DNA of 64,000 bases from Pectobacterium carotovorum (GCF_900129615.1 NZ_FQWI01000006.1:186001-250000), one strand, 5' to 3'; positions 1 through 11,639 are shown, counted from the stretch's first letter. Numbers and translations: made by a program. Notes: generated from the letters alone by a model not told the origin.

Positions 1-1
1 G

Positions 2-100
2 CTGTTGCAGGTTAACGCAACCCAGCTTCAGCCGAATCCGGGCGACAGCTACTATCTGCAAATTCACCCTTACGGCATGTTTGTGTTGTCGGAGCAGTAA
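2..100 (+). CDS. C-terminal end of an unidentified protein (cut by window start)
   Basis: Only the last 32 codons are inside the window, ending in TAA at 98-100. The peptide ends in IHPYGMFVLSEQ. The short beta-rich tail with a GDSYYLQIHP stretch resembles the TOBE-type end of some ABC transporter ATPases, but this is a weak impression and I do not assign a function. It is followed by a strong hairpin at 124-157, which fits the end of a transcription unit. Confidence 0.5.
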   Translation: MLQVNATQLQPNPGDSYYLQIHPYGMFVLSEQ

Positions 101-123
101 ACATCGAATAACTCACTATCCAC

Positions 124-157
124 CACAAACCGGGAGCGCTTGCTCCCGGTTTGTGGG
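124..157. terminator. Strong hairpin after the upstream gene
   Basis: A perfect 15-bp stem (124-138 with 143-157) closes on a GCTT tetraloop. It starts 24 bases after the upstream stop codon. No T-run follows on either strand, so it is not a classical intrinsic terminator; it may be a 3' stabilising or processing hairpin. The rest of 158-488, up to lacI, shows no gene that I can support. Confidence 0.6.
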
Positions 158-488
158 CAAAGGCCGTCGAGCGGTAGTAACGGATAGATCGTAAAGACGC
201 TGTAAACACATCCCTGTGCGCTCGGATTGCGCCATCCCTGGCTCAAACGCTTTACTCTTCTATTCCGTTACTACCGCTTTCATTCTGCACATAGGTTTGT
301 CATCAGTCTGGCCGTTAGTATCCGCTCCCGGTTTTACTTTCTACAAACATCTAAAAACCCCTACAAACGTCAGCTTCTCTTCGGCCTGCGTTGATTACAC
401 CGGAATACGCACACCAATTACGGATTCCCTGCGCGATTTGTTATGATAATGCTCTTTCAAGTACATAATCACGCACGGAATCGCCGCG

Positions 489-1565
489 ATGAAACAGAAA
501 CCCATAACACTAAATGATGTCGCCGAGTACGCTGGGGTTTCCTATCAGACGGTTTCCCGCGTGCTGAACCAAGCGCCTCATGTTTCATCCCGTACTCGCA
601 GTAAAGTCGAACAGGCGATGGCGGCGCTTAACTACACGCCTAATCGCGTCGCCCAGCAGCTGGCAGGGAAAACCATCACCACGTTGGGGCTGGTCACTAC
701 CGATCTTTCGCTGCACGCGCCTTCACAAATTGCCGCCGCAATTAAGAGCACCGCCAGTCAGCTAGGCATTAACATCGTGATGTCCATGCTGAGCAGCCCA
801 GATGTCAACACCTGCAATAACGCCGTTAACGACCTGCTTTCTCAGCGTGTCAGCGGCGTTATCGTGAATGTTCCGCTATCCACGGATGACGTCGCCCACA
901 TTAGCCAAACCTGTGCCGACACGCCCGTCCTGTTTATGGATGCCGATCCGCATACCGACATACTCAACGTCATGTTCGATCCCGATCACGGCGCACGCTT
1001 AGCCATCACGCATCTGGTACAGCTGGGGCATCAACACATTGCCTTGTTGACCGGGCCAATGACGTCGATCTCCGCCCGCCTGCGTTATGAAGGCTGGCTG
1101 GCCGAGCTGGAAAAACAGCAGTTGTCCCCCGCTTCGGTGCTACACGGTGACTGGAGCGCCGCATCCGGTTACCATCAAACGCTGGCCCTACTGGGGCAAT
1201 CTCTGCGCGTCTCGGCCATTGTTGTCGCGAACGATCAAATGGCACTTGGCGTCCTGCGCGCGCTGCACGAATATGGCCTTCGCGTACCGGAGCAGATGTC
1301 AGTGATCGGCTTTGACGATACTCAGGACAGCGCGTATTACACCCCACCACTAACGACCATTCGCCAGGATTTTAGGCTATTAGGTAAAGAAGGCGTCACC
1401 CGTTTGCTCGACACGCTACGCGATCCTACCCAGAGCACGTCACTGCTGTTACCCACCGAACTGATCGTACGCCACAGCACCGCCGTACATTCATCAACCC
1501 ACGCCTCCCTGCAAGAACTCACTAAAAACCTGTTGGACATTACACGCCAGCTACAAAGGCTGTAA
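489..1565 (+). CDS. lacI: Lac repressor, LacI
   Basis: LacI-family repressor of 358 residues, very similar along its length to E. coli LacI (360 aa). Residues 6-30 form the helix-turn-helix (LNDVAEYAGVSYQTVSRVLN); the recognition helix YQTVSR is the same as in E. coli, as is the hinge stretch NRVAQQLAGK. The periplasmic-binding-like core contains the familiar HAPSQI, SARLR, VANDQMALG and PPLTTI blocks. The C-terminal LQELTKNLLDITRQLQRL carries leucine heptads like the E. coli tetramerisation helix, so a DNA-looping tetramer is likely. It lies upstream of and co-directional with lacZ, and an operator matching its recognition helix sits at 1806-1826. Confidence 0.95.
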   Translation: MKQKPITLNDVAEYAGVSYQTVSRVLNQAPHVSSRTRSKVEQAMAALNYTPNRVAQQLAGKTITTLGLVTTDLSLHAPSQIAAAIKSTASQLGINIVMSMLSSPDVNTCNNAVNDLLSQRVSGVIVNVPLSTDDVAHISQTCADTPVLFMDADPHTDILNVMFDPDHGARLAITHLVQLGHQHIALLTGPMTSISARLRYEGWLAELEKQQLSPASVLHGDWSAASGYHQTLALLGQSLRVSAIVVANDQMALGVLRALHEYGLRVPEQMSVIGFDDTQDSAYYTPPLTTIRQDFRLLGKEGVTRLLDTLRDPTQSTSLLLPTELIVRHSTAVHSSTHASLQELTKNLLDITRQLQRL

Positions 1566-1594
1566 CCCTTTACACTGTTTGTAACCCTTTACAC
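1561..1594. repeat. Tandem palindromic 15-mers at the lacI stop codon
   Basis: The sequence TGTAACCCTTTACAC occurs twice, at 1561-1575 and 1580-1594, 19 bp apart centre to centre. Each copy is itself an inverted repeat (TGTAA-CCCT-TTACA). The lacI stop codon lies inside the first copy. The arrangement resembles a pair of operator half-turn-spaced sites, but the sequence is unlike the lac operator, so the binding protein is unknown. Confidence 0.6.
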
Positions 1595-1732
1595 AACAGT
1601 AGCTTTTCACTACCGATGCCAAACCCTAACAAAATAAGATGATAAACAATAAGTTATTTATCATCTCTCGTTGGTTTATTGCGTAGCGCTTTCCAAACTC
1701 GATGTATCCCTATTCATTTTACAAACGATCTT

Positions 1733-1748
1733 TGTGATCGCTTCCACT
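1733..1748 (+). promoter_or_regulatory. Candidate CRP site of the lacZ promoter
   Basis: TGTGATCGCTTCCACT has one perfect CRP half-site (TGTGA) and one weak half. Its centre (about 1740.5) is roughly 61 bp upstream of the start point expected from the -10 box at 1788-1793, which is the class I position used by CRP at the E. coli lac promoter. Spacing makes it credible despite the poor second half. Confidence 0.5.
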
Positions 1749-1765
1749 TTATTGTCATGTTCCAC

Positions 1766-1793
1766 TTTACTCGCCATATCGAGTCGATATGTT
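1766..1793 (+). promoter_or_regulatory. lacZ promoter
   Basis: A TTTACT -35 box (1766-1771) and a TATGTT -10 box (1788-1793) are separated by 16 bp. Both hexamers are nearly those of the E. coli lac promoter (TTTACA, TATGTT). The operator starts 12 bp after the -10 box. The spacer is shorter than the 18 bp of E. coli. Other parts of 1566-1878 hold the tandem palindromes, the CRP site and the operator, with no gene. Confidence 0.6.
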
Positions 1794-1805
1794 ATGAGCA
1801 ACAGA

Positions 1806-1826
1806 AATTGTGAGCGGATAACAATT
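1806..1826 (+). promoter_or_regulatory. lac operator O1
   Basis: The 21 bp here match, base for base as I recall it, the natural O1 operator of E. coli (core GTGAGCGGATAAC). It lies just downstream of the promoter, where bound repressor would block initiation, and 53 bp before the lacZ start. I did not find obvious copies of O2 inside lacZ or O3 near the lacI end. Confidence 0.92.
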
Positions 1827-1830
1827 TTAA

Positions 1831-5010
<3,180 letters not shown>

Positions 5011-5122
5011 TATGAAAAAACAGTATTAAAAAACAACGAAAGAGAGCGGTTATTACCGCCTCTTTTCATCCTGATTGTACCCAGCAGGTATATATCCGCC
5101 GTCAAAATAAACGCTGCGGATA

Positions 5123-5266
5123 TATACCCTAAATAATTCGAGTTGCGTGACAAAAATGTCAGCGTGTTGAACAACGTGATGCGTTGCACCTTTAGGACAA
5201 AGCCCACTACGAGCAGAGTCAACCAAGGAAACCAACACACATGCGGCTTGAAGTATAACGGGTATA
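5123..5266. repeat. MITE-like intergenic repeat between lacZ and lacY
   Basis: A 144-bp element with imperfect terminal inverted repeats: the left end begins TATACCCTAAATAATTCGAG and the right end, read in reverse, TATACCCGTTATACTTCAAG. Such ends are typical of short non-autonomous elements scattered between genes in Serratia, Yersinia and Pectobacterium, as I recall. It fills most of the 277-bp lacZ-lacY gap and has no reading frame of its own. Confidence 0.65.
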
Positions 5267-5287
5267 ATGCATATCGGAGAAAATAAC

Positions 5288-6550
5288 ATGTACTACCTAC
5301 ATAATAAGAATTTCTGGATATTCGGCCTGTTTTTCTTTTTCTATTTCTTCATCATGGGGGCTTACTTCCCCTTCTTCCCTATTTGGCTTCATGATATTAA
5401 CCAAATAAGTAAAAGTGACACAGGGATTATCTTCGCCTGCATATCCTTTTTCGCCCTGTTATTTCAACCAATATTTGGTTTACTCTCCGATAAATTAGGA
5501 TTGAGAAAACACCTGCTATGGATTATTACCATAATGCTGGTATTTTTTGCTCCATTCTTTATTTATGTTTTTGGCCCATTACTAAAATACAATATCGTTT
5601 TAGGTTCTATTGTCGGCGGGATTTACCTGGGGTTCATCAACAATGGCGGTGCACCAGCTATTGAGGCCTATATCGAGAAAGTCAGCCGCCGTAGCCAGTT
5701 TGAATTTGGCCGTGCGCGTCTGTTCGGCTGCCTCGGCTGGGCGCTCTGTGCATCTATCGTCGGTATTATGTTTACCATCAATAACCAGTTCGTTTTCTGG
5801 CTAGGTTCCGGTTGTGCCGTCATCCTCGCCATCCTGTTGCTGCTAGCGAAACCAGAGGCTTCCTCCAGTGCTCTCGTTGCCGATCAGGTAGGCTCCAACC
5901 AAAAACCGTTCAATCTGAAAATGGCAGCCGAACTGCTAAAAGAACGCAAAATCTGGTTCCTGACGCTCTATGTTGTCGGCGTTTCTTGCACCTATGATGT
6001 TTTTGATCAGCAATTTGCCAACTTCTTTACCTCATTTTTCGAGACCCGACAGGAAGGAACACGAGTATTTGGCTACGTCACCACGCTGGGTGAATTGCTT
6101 AATGCCAGCATCATGTTTTTCGCCCCGCTGATTGTGAACCGTATCGGTGGTAAAAACGCCCTGCTCATTGCTGGTACGATTATGTCAGTGCGCATTATTG
6201 GTTCGGCCTTTGCCAGTTCCGTGCTGGAAGTGATTGTGCTGAAAACGCTGCACATGTTTGAAGTACCGTTCCTGATTGTCGGCTGCTTCAAATACATTAC
6301 CACAGTCTTTGAAGTCCGCTTTTCCGCGACAATTTATCTGGTGTGTTTCTGCTTCTTTAAACAGGTATCGATCATTTTCATGTCCATCTTTGCTGGCAAT
6401 ATGTATGACAGCATCGGTTTTCATGGCACTTACCTGATTTTAGGCGGCATTGCCCTCTCCTTTACAGCGATATCCCTCTTTACCCTGTCAGGAAAAGGGC
6501 CACTGTATGCCTTTTCCGATAAACAGAAAGCGCCGCTGAATACACTCTAG
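5288..6550 (+). CDS. lacY: Lactose permease, LacY
   Basis: Lactose/H+ symporter of the major facilitator superfamily, 420 residues with 12 membrane segments (E. coli 417). I chose the ATG at 5288 ([13 protein letters not shown]) because it matches the E. coli N-terminus and has GGAGA at 5276-5280; an upstream in-frame ATG exists at 5267. Residues known to be essential in LacY are visible: the EKVSRR and FGRAR region (Glu126/Arg144), LGELLN (Glu269), SVRIIGS (Arg302) and LHMFEVPF (His322/Glu325). It follows lacZ after an intergenic repeat. No lacA follows; a tRNA gene comes next. Confidence 0.96.
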   Translation: MYYLHNKNFWIFGLFFFFYFFIMGAYFPFFPIWLHDINQISKSDTGIIFACISFFALLFQPIFGLLSDKLGLRKHLLWIITIMLVFFAPFFIYVFGPLLKYNIVLGSIVGGIYLGFINNGGAPAIEAYIEKVSRRSQFEFGRARLFGCLGWALCASIVGIMFTINNQFVFWLGSGCAVILAILLLLAKPEASSSALVADQVGSNQKPFNLKMAAELLKERKIWFLTLYVVGVSCTYDVFDQQFANFFTSFFETRQEGTRVFGYVTTLGELLNASIMFFAPLIVNRIGGKNALLIAGTIMSVRIIGSAFASSVLEVIVLKTLHMFEVPFLIVGCFKYITTVFEVRFSATIYLVCFCFFKQVSIIFMSIFAGNMYDSIGFHGTYLILGGIALSFTAISLFTLSGKGPLYAFSDKQKAPLNTL

Positions 6551-6571
6551 CGATGGCAGGACGCGATAAAA

Positions 6572-6598
6572 TGCCGGTATTTGCCAAAAATATCGGCA
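6572..6598. terminator. Hairpin after lacY
   Basis: An 11-bp stem with one mismatch (TGCCGGTATTT with AAATATCGGCA) lies 21 bases after the lacY stop. No T-run follows, so termination here is only suggested by position. Confidence 0.4.
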
Positions 6599-6645
6599 GA
6601 TTGCACATTCTCTCACCGAACAGTGCAATTTTGTGGTTTACGCCT

Positions 6646-6674
6646 TTGACATGCACGGCACACGCCGTTATTAT
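6646..6674 (+). promoter_or_regulatory. tRNA-Asn promoter
   Basis: A perfect TTGACA (6646-6651) and a TATTAT -10 box (6669-6674) are separated by exactly 17 bp. The -10 box is followed by the GC-rich stretch GCGCCCC, the discriminator typical of growth-rate and ppGpp-controlled stable RNA promoters. The tRNA starts 19 bases after the -10 box. Confidence 0.85.
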
Positions 6675-6692
6675 GCGCCCCGTTCACACGAT

Positions 6693-6768
6693 TCCTCTGT
6701 AGTTCAGTCGGTAGAACGGCGGACTGTTAATCCGTATGTCACTGGTTCGAGTCCAGTCAGAGGAGCCA
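6693..6768 (+). tRNA. tRNA-Asn (GTT)
   Basis: A 76-base cloverleaf with acceptor stem TCCTCTG/CAGAGGA, D-loop AGTTCAGTCGGTAGA, anticodon GTT at 6726-6728, T-loop GGTTCGAGTCC and an encoded CCA end. tRNA-Asn genes are common integration sites for islands in enterobacteria, but I saw no integrase and no repeated 3' end in this window. Confidence 0.97.
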
Positions 6769-6776
6769 AATTTAGA

Positions 6777-6811
6777 AAATCCCGCTTAAGGAAACTTAAG
6801 CGGGATTTTTG
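6777..6811 (+). terminator. Intrinsic terminator of tRNA-Asn
   Basis: ATCCCGCTTAAG and CTTAAGCGGGAT form a long perfect stem on a GAAA tetraloop, followed by TTTTTG. It begins just after the tRNA 3' end. The region 6812-7042 beyond it holds no supported gene. Confidence 0.9.
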
Positions 6812-7042
6812 TTTTTATCCATTTATTCAATATTTTCACGTGAAAAGTGTCCCAGATACACATTTCATTCTCCTTCAGCATTGGGAGAAGGTGGTGGTCA
6901 GATTGGGGGTCAAGTTGGTTCGATAATAGTGTGACCACCATAGGTCTCTCACGACACAAAAGTCCGTAACGTAAACCCTTCTGATTACGCCTTAAGAGTC
7001 TCAGATCCATAGCATGATGACTTCGTTGTTAACGGAAAGAAG

Positions 7043-8062
7043 TTACCCCTGCATCTTGATGACAACTTTTCCCTTTGCATGCCCTTGGGCAAGATAGGTA
7101 AGTGCATCTTTTGTTTCAGTAAAAGAAAACACCTTGTCGACCACTGGCTTGATTTGTTCCGTTTCAAGGAGTTTGCCAATTTGGGTCAATTGAGCACCAT
7201 CAGGTCGAACGAAATGGAATGTGTAGGCAGTGCCCCGCTTTTTCGAAAGGCGCATAATCTTTCGGCTCATCAGCCAGAAAACGAAAGTCAGAAAAAAGTT
7301 TAATCGCCGAGCCCGTGCGAACCCTGCATCTAACGGCCCGATGAGAGAAACAATTATTCCTCCAGGCTTAAGCGTGTTGATGGATTTTTCAATCGCGTCA
7401 CCTCTGAGAGTGCCAAGTACAATATCGTAGCCACTCAGCACGTTTTCGAATTCTTGCTTTTTATAGTCAACCACATCATCTGCGCCAAGATGACTTACCC
7501 ATTCGACGTTGCTTGTACTCGTGGTCGTTCCCACTGTTGCCCCAAAGTGTTTCGCCAGTTGGATTGCAAAGGTACCAATGCCCCCCGAACCTGCTGGGAT
7601 CAAAATCTTCTGACCAGGCCGGAGTTTGGCGCGCTCGATCAGTGCCTGCCAGGATGTGAGGCTCACCATCGGGAGCGAAGCCGCCTGCACAAAATCCAGG
7701 TTTGCTGGTTTCATAGCCGCAGCGCTCTCAGGCACCACGGCAAATTCGGCGAGAGAGCCCGTTCCCCTATCGAAAATGCTGGCAAAAATTTCATCGCCTG
7801 GTGCGAAACGAGTCACACTGCTCCCTACTGCGATGACGACACCAGACAGGTCACTGCCCAATGTTGCAGGAAGCGTAAAATGCAGAACTGGCTTAAATAT
7901 TCCGGTAGGGATCATATTGTCGATAGGATTTAGCCCCACAGCGTAAACGTTAACCAAGATTTCATCAGCGTTGAGCGAAGGATAATCTACGTCATCGAAT
8001 CCCAATTCAGGATGCTTACCATAACGTTTAAACGTGAAGGCTTTCATCGTCTTATTATTCAT
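7043..8062 (-). CDS. NADP-dependent MDR-family quinone/enone reductase
   Basis: Medium-chain dehydrogenase/reductase of 339 residues, in the zinc-free quinone oxidoreductase type. The N-terminal GroES-like domain contains AVGLNPIDNMIP and LGSDLSGVVIAVG; the Rossmann domain has AGSGGIGTFAIQLAK (about residues 155-170) and ADDVVDYK. It would reduce quinones or alpha,beta-unsaturated carbonyls with NADPH. It starts 7 bases after the stop of the preceding dehydrogenase, so it is the last gene of a four-gene operon led by an old yellow enzyme. The ATG at residue 6 (MKAFTFK) is an alternative start. Confidence 0.85.
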   Translation of the reverse strand: MNNKTMKAFTFKRYGKHPELGFDDVDYPSLNADEILVNVYAVGLNPIDNMIPTGIFKPVLHFTLPATLGSDLSGVVIAVGSSVTRFAPGDEIFASIFDRGTGSLAEFAVVPESAAAMKPANLDFVQAASLPMVSLTSWQALIERAKLRPGQKILIPAGSGGIGTFAIQLAKHFGATVGTTTSTSNVEWVSHLGADDVVDYKKQEFENVLSGYDIVLGTLRGDAIEKSINTLKPGGIIVSLIGPLDAGFARARRLNFFLTFVFWLMSRKIMRLSKKRGTAYTFHFVRPDGAQLTQIGKLLETEQIKPVVDKVFSFTETKDALTYLAQGHAKGKVVIKMQG

Positions 8063-8069
8063 TTTTTAT

Positions 8070-8888
8070 TTATCCTGCCGTATCAAGCTGAAGACTATTA
8101 CGCACCACGTTGTCGAGGAATTTTGCGGGCGCAAATCTAAGCAAAAAATTCAACTGGCCAGCCAATTTCCCCGCCGTGTAGCGTAACTTAGGCTGCGAAC
8201 TCTGAGCCGCTTTAACGACGACTTCCGCCACTATCTCGGGGCTTTCCGCCTCAGCCATCGCCTTACCAACAACTTTCGTCAGCTTAGCCCGAATACCTTC
8301 ATACTCATCAAGCTTCGCGTCCGGCTCTATGTTATTGACTTCAAACTGGGTTTTTATGTACGCAGGTTCGATCACAGACACTCTTATGCCTTGAGTCCGT
8401 AGTTCATGATCCAGTGATCCCGAATACCCTTTGACCGCATGTTTACTGGCTGCATAAAGTGCCACATACGGCAACGGAATCGTTCCCAATATCGAACCGA
8501 TGTTGATGATGCGACCGCTGCCCTGACGGCGCATGTGGGGAACGACCGCTCGAGTCAACCGGACTATACCGAGGAAATTCGTGTCAAAAAGGCTCTTAGC
8601 CTGTTCGATCGAGCTTTCTTCTGCTGCCGCTGGCGCAATACCAAAGCCTGCATTATTCACCAAAATATCGATCCGGCCTTCCCGCCGCAGCAGCTCATCA
8701 ATAGCGGCCTTTACGGACGCGTCATCGGTGACATCAAGCGCCAATAAAGGAAAGGAATGCTTACCGGCCTGAGAACTGCGTCGACTCGTGCCATAGACCG
8801 TATACCCCGCGGCTAATAGTTTGTTAGCCGATGCCTCGCCAATTCCTGACGAGGCTCCCGTAACAAGCGCTACACGTTTATTTGTCAT
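8070..8888 (-). CDS. Short-chain dehydrogenase/reductase
   Basis: Classical SDR of 272 residues. TGASSGIG near the N-terminus is the cofactor loop, NNAG stabilises the fold, and a Ser followed by YAASK gives the catalytic Tyr-Lys pair. The stretch YGTSRR after the second strand suggests NADP preference. The C-terminal extension (about 30 residues longer than the minimal family) is like that of the YbbO/DltE-type reductases. Substrate not predictable. Third gene of the operon, 94 bases after the second dehydrogenase. Confidence 0.85.
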   Translation of the reverse strand: MTNKRVALVTGASSGIGEASANKLLAAGYTVYGTSRRSSQAGKHSFPLLALDVTDDASVKAAIDELLRREGRIDILVNNAGFGIAPAAAEESSIEQAKSLFDTNFLGIVRLTRAVVPHMRRQGSGRIINIGSILGTIPLPYVALYAASKHAVKGYSGSLDHELRTQGIRVSVIEPAYIKTQFEVNNIEPDAKLDEYEGIRAKLTKVVGKAMAEAESPEIVAEVVVKAAQSSQPKLRYTAGKLAGQLNFLLRFAPAKFLDNVVRNSLQLDTAG

Positions 8889-8982
8889 GCTGAAATAAGA
8901 CCTTCATAAGTGGTTTGGGGCATACTCCTCTGCAGAACAACCAAAGACTGTTATTCGCGTCCTGCAGAGTGTGACTCATTGG

Positions 8983-9765
8983 TTAAAGGGCTTTATATCG
9001 CTCTGCAGCTTCATCTTGTTTGATGTCTGAAAGCAAAACCTGACGCGAAGCATCGAGGGTGTCCCAGCGTGCAGCATTATGTAAAGGTGGAATAGTGACG
9101 AGTTCGCGGCGATCAAAGCCAACCAGTGCGGCATCCACTAACTCGCCCACTTCCATGAATTTTGGAGAATTACTGATGTCGATACCTGCACGGTCCCAAA
9201 TTTCCGTATAAGTACCGGCAGGAAGTACCGCCTGAATATAAATGCCCTTAGATGACAGCTCTACATTCATTCCCTGAGACAGGAAAAGGACAAAGGCTTT
9301 GGTTGCGCCATAAACCGTCATCGCAAATTCCGGAGCGAGTCCGACGATGGAACTGATGTTGACGATCGACCCTTCACCCGCTTGCACAAATCGTGGTGCC
9401 ACAGCACTGGCCAGTCTGGTCAGGGCGGTGACATTAAGCGCGATAAGGCGTTCTATCGAATCAGGCGTCTGCTCGGTGAAGCCGCCCGACTGTGCGATAC
9501 CCGCGTTATTAATAAGAATGCCAATCTGCGCATCTTCCCGCAGGCGAGCTTCGACCACGGCTAAATCACTCGTTTGCGTGAGGTCAGCAGGCAAAACATC
9601 GACAGAAATGCCATTTTCCTGTCGCAGACGATCGGCAAGTGTCACTAATTTTGCTTTGTCGCGGGCGACCAGAACCAGGTCGTGCCCCCGGCGGGCGAAC
9701 CGTTCAGCGTAAACCGCACCAATACCCGTTGATGCACCCGTAATGAGAACTGAAGCTTTAGTCAT
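8983..9765 (-). CDS. Short-chain dehydrogenase/reductase
   Basis: A second classical SDR, 260 residues, of the DltE-like group. TGASTGIG (cofactor loop), NNAG, and NISSIVG followed by YGATK (catalytic Ser, Tyr, Lys) are all present. VARDKAKL after the second strand suggests NADP(H). It is only distantly like its neighbour at 8070-8888, so the pair is not a recent tandem duplication. It follows the old yellow enzyme by 75 bases. Substrate unknown; the context suggests handling of reactive aldehydes or ketones. Confidence 0.85.
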   Translation of the reverse strand: MTKASVLITGASTGIGAVYAERFARRGHDLVLVARDKAKLVTLADRLRQENGISVDVLPADLTQTSDLAVVEARLREDAQIGILINNAGIAQSGGFTEQTPDSIERLIALNVTALTRLASAVAPRFVQAGEGSIVNISSIVGLAPEFAMTVYGATKAFVLFLSQGMNVELSSKGIYIQAVLPAGTYTEIWDRAGIDISNSPKFMEVGELVDAALVGFDRRELVTIPPLHNAARWDTLDASRQVLLSDIKQDEAAERYKAL

Positions 9766-9840
9766 AAGTTGATCTTCTCTATTGATGTGTAAACAAAATC
9801 CGTAATGTGCGATGCAGGTAGAACCATGACACCTGCCGCT

Positions 9841-10932
9841 TTACTTGCTGGTCTCGGTAAGCGACGGGTAATCGGTATATCCCGCTGCACCACCGCCATA
9901 AAGTGTTTCAGGATTGAGTGAGGCCAGAGACGCGCCCGTCTTCAGCCTTTCGACCAGATCCGGGTTGGAGATGAACGGACGACCGAACGCGAACAGGTCG
10001 GCTTTGCCTTCAGAGAGGTGAGTTGAAGCCAACGTCAGGTCATAGCCGTTATTACCAATGTAGGTATTTTTAAAGCGCCGGCGCAGAGAATCGTAATTAA
10101 ACGGTGATGCATCACGCGGGCCGCCCGTAGCACCTTCAACGACGTGGAGATACACGATGCCTAATGCATTGAGTTGATCAGCGACGTAGTCATATTGTGG
10201 CTGCGGATCACTGCAAGAAATCGCATTCGCAGGGGAAACGGGGGAAATGCGCACACCCGTGCGATCTGCACCAATCTCCTCTTTAACCGCCGCCGTGACT
10301 TCTAACAGCAGGCGCGCACGATTCTCGACAGAGCCGCCGTACTCATCCGTACGCTGATTGGCACCGTCTTTAAGGAACTGTTCCAGCAGGTAGCCATTCG
10401 CACCGTGAATCTCAACACCATCAAATCCAGCGGCAATCGCGTTGGCTGCTGCCTTCCTGAAATCGTCGATAATGCTCTTTATTTCTCCCAGTTCGAGCGC
10501 ACGTGGCTCAGAGACGTCCGAGAATCCATTGTTCACAAACGTTTTAGTCTCGGCACGAATGGCTGAAGGGGCAACTGGCGCTGCGCCATCAGGTTGTAAG
10601 TCAACATGGGATATACGCCCTACGTGCCATAGCTGTACGAAGATATGTCCGCCTTTGGCATGAACCGCGTCAGTCACTTTACGCCATCCTTCAATTTGCG
10701 CTGGCGTGTAGATCCCTGGGGTATCTTGATAACCCTGCGCTTGTGCGGAGATCTGCGTAGCTTCAGTAATCAACAGACCTGCTGTGGCACGCTGCGCGTA
10801 ATACGTTGCTGCCAGCTCGCTGGGTACCAGACCTTTTCCTGCACGATTGCGTGTCAACGGTGCCATCACAATGTGGTTGGCGAGCGTTAATGGCCCAAGG
10901 CTATAGGGTTGGAATAATTGTCGGTTCGTCAT
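9841..10932 (-). CDS. Alkene reductase, old yellow enzyme family (NemA-like)
   Basis: FMN-dependent ene-reductase of 363 residues, which reduces activated C=C bonds and nitro-esters with NAD(P)H. The start MTNRQLFQPYSLG was chosen since AAGGGA lies before it and family members start there; 13 further in-frame codons lie upstream. PLTRNRA, the VEIHGANGYLLEQFL block with the substrate-binding His and Asn, QRTDEYGGS, and FAFGRPFISNPDLV (FMN phosphate site) are all visible. It leads the operon and diverges from a TetR regulator, the same layout as NemR-NemA type systems that respond to electrophiles. Confidence 0.92.
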   Translation of the reverse strand: MTNRQLFQPYSLGPLTLANHIVMAPLTRNRAGKGLVPSELAATYYAQRATAGLLITEATQISAQAQGYQDTPGIYTPAQIEGWRKVTDAVHAKGGHIFVQLWHVGRISHVDLQPDGAAPVAPSAIRAETKTFVNNGFSDVSEPRALELGEIKSIIDDFRKAAANAIAAGFDGVEIHGANGYLLEQFLKDGANQRTDEYGGSVENRARLLLEVTAAVKEEIGADRTGVRISPVSPANAISCSDPQPQYDYVADQLNALGIVYLHVVEGATGGPRDASPFNYDSLRRRFKNTYIGNNGYDLTLASTHLSEGKADLFAFGRPFISNPDLVERLKTGASLASLNPETLYGGGAAGYTDYPSLTETSK

Positions 10933-10974
10933 GTTTGTTCCCTTGATAGTGATTTGTGAAACGCTAAACATAAT

Positions 10975-11024
10975 GATGATGATCGTAATCTAAAAAGTCA
11001 AACGGTTTGATTACGATCATCATC
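10975..11024. promoter_or_regulatory. Palindromic operator between the old yellow enzyme and TetR genes
   Basis: Perfect 16-bp arms (GATGATGATCGTAATC at 10975-10990 and its complement at 11009-11024) enclose a second small palindrome, TCAAACGGTTTGA (10998-11010). The element sits centrally in the divergent promoter region. TATACT at 11029-11034 with TTTGAT about 17 bp upstream could be the regulator's promoter, overlapped by the right arm. Binding of the TetR protein here would repress both directions. Confidence 0.75.
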
Positions 11025-11069
11025 AATGTATACTTGTGACATAACTTTTTAAGAGAGGACCCTAAAGCG

Positions 11070-11639
11070 ATGAAAGTTTCGAAAGAGCAGGTTCGCGAAA
11101 ATCGAATGCGTATCGTTGAGACGGCCTCAGTGCTGTTTCGTGAGCGGGGGTATGACGGCGTGGGTATAGCAGAACTCATGTCAGCCGCAGGTTTAACGCA
11201 CGGCGGATTTTACAAACACTTTAGCTCCAAGGCAGATTTGATGTCGGAGGCGATGAGTTGCGGTTTTTCACATTCGATAGAAAATACCGTGGGTGTCGAT
11301 ATGGCGGGTTTTGTAGAGCAATATCTCTCTCGCAAGCATCGTGATTCGATGGGAAATGGCTGTGTGATGTCAGCGCTTGGTGTGGATTCAGCACGCCAGT
11401 CAGCATCAATTAAGGAAAGTTTCGCGGCTGGAATTGAGAATCAACTGGCAGCATTAGAAAACGAGAACGGGTCGGGAGACGACGTGCGTGCCGAAAGAAT
11501 TAGCGCCCTTGCTCACCTTGTTGGCGCTCTGATGTTATCGCGTGCCTGCCCAGATGATTCCGCCCTCGCCGATGAGATCCTCGCGGTTTGCCGCTCACGA
11601 ATTCTCAATCAGGAAGCACAATCCCCGGCAAGTGATTAA
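11070..11639 (+). CDS. TetR/AcrR-family regulator
   Basis: A 189-residue regulator. The N-terminal helix-turn-helix is IAELMSAAGLTHGGFYKHFSSKADL (read as about residues 33-57), typical of the TetR family. The C-terminal ligand domain holds a cysteine in GNGCVMSAL, at the place where the electrophile-sensing NemR also has a Gly-Cys motif; whether it senses in the same way is inference. It diverges from the old yellow enzyme operon across a 50-bp palindrome. AGAGGACC lies before the ATG. Confidence 0.88.
   Translation: MKVSKEQVRENRMRIVETASVLFRERGYDGVGIAELMSAAGLTHGGFYKHFSSKADLMSEAMSCGFSHSIENTVGVDMAGFVEQYLSRKHRDSMGNGCVMSALGVDSARQSASIKESFAAGIENQLAALENENGSGDDVRAERISALAHLVGALMLSRACPDDSALADEILAVCRSRILNQEAQSPASD

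Noticed and set aside
6786..7010. Possible integrase remnant next to tRNA-Asn
   Set aside because: The frame overlaps the tRNA terminator and has no integrase motif; no second copy of the tRNA end was seen, so an island is not supported.
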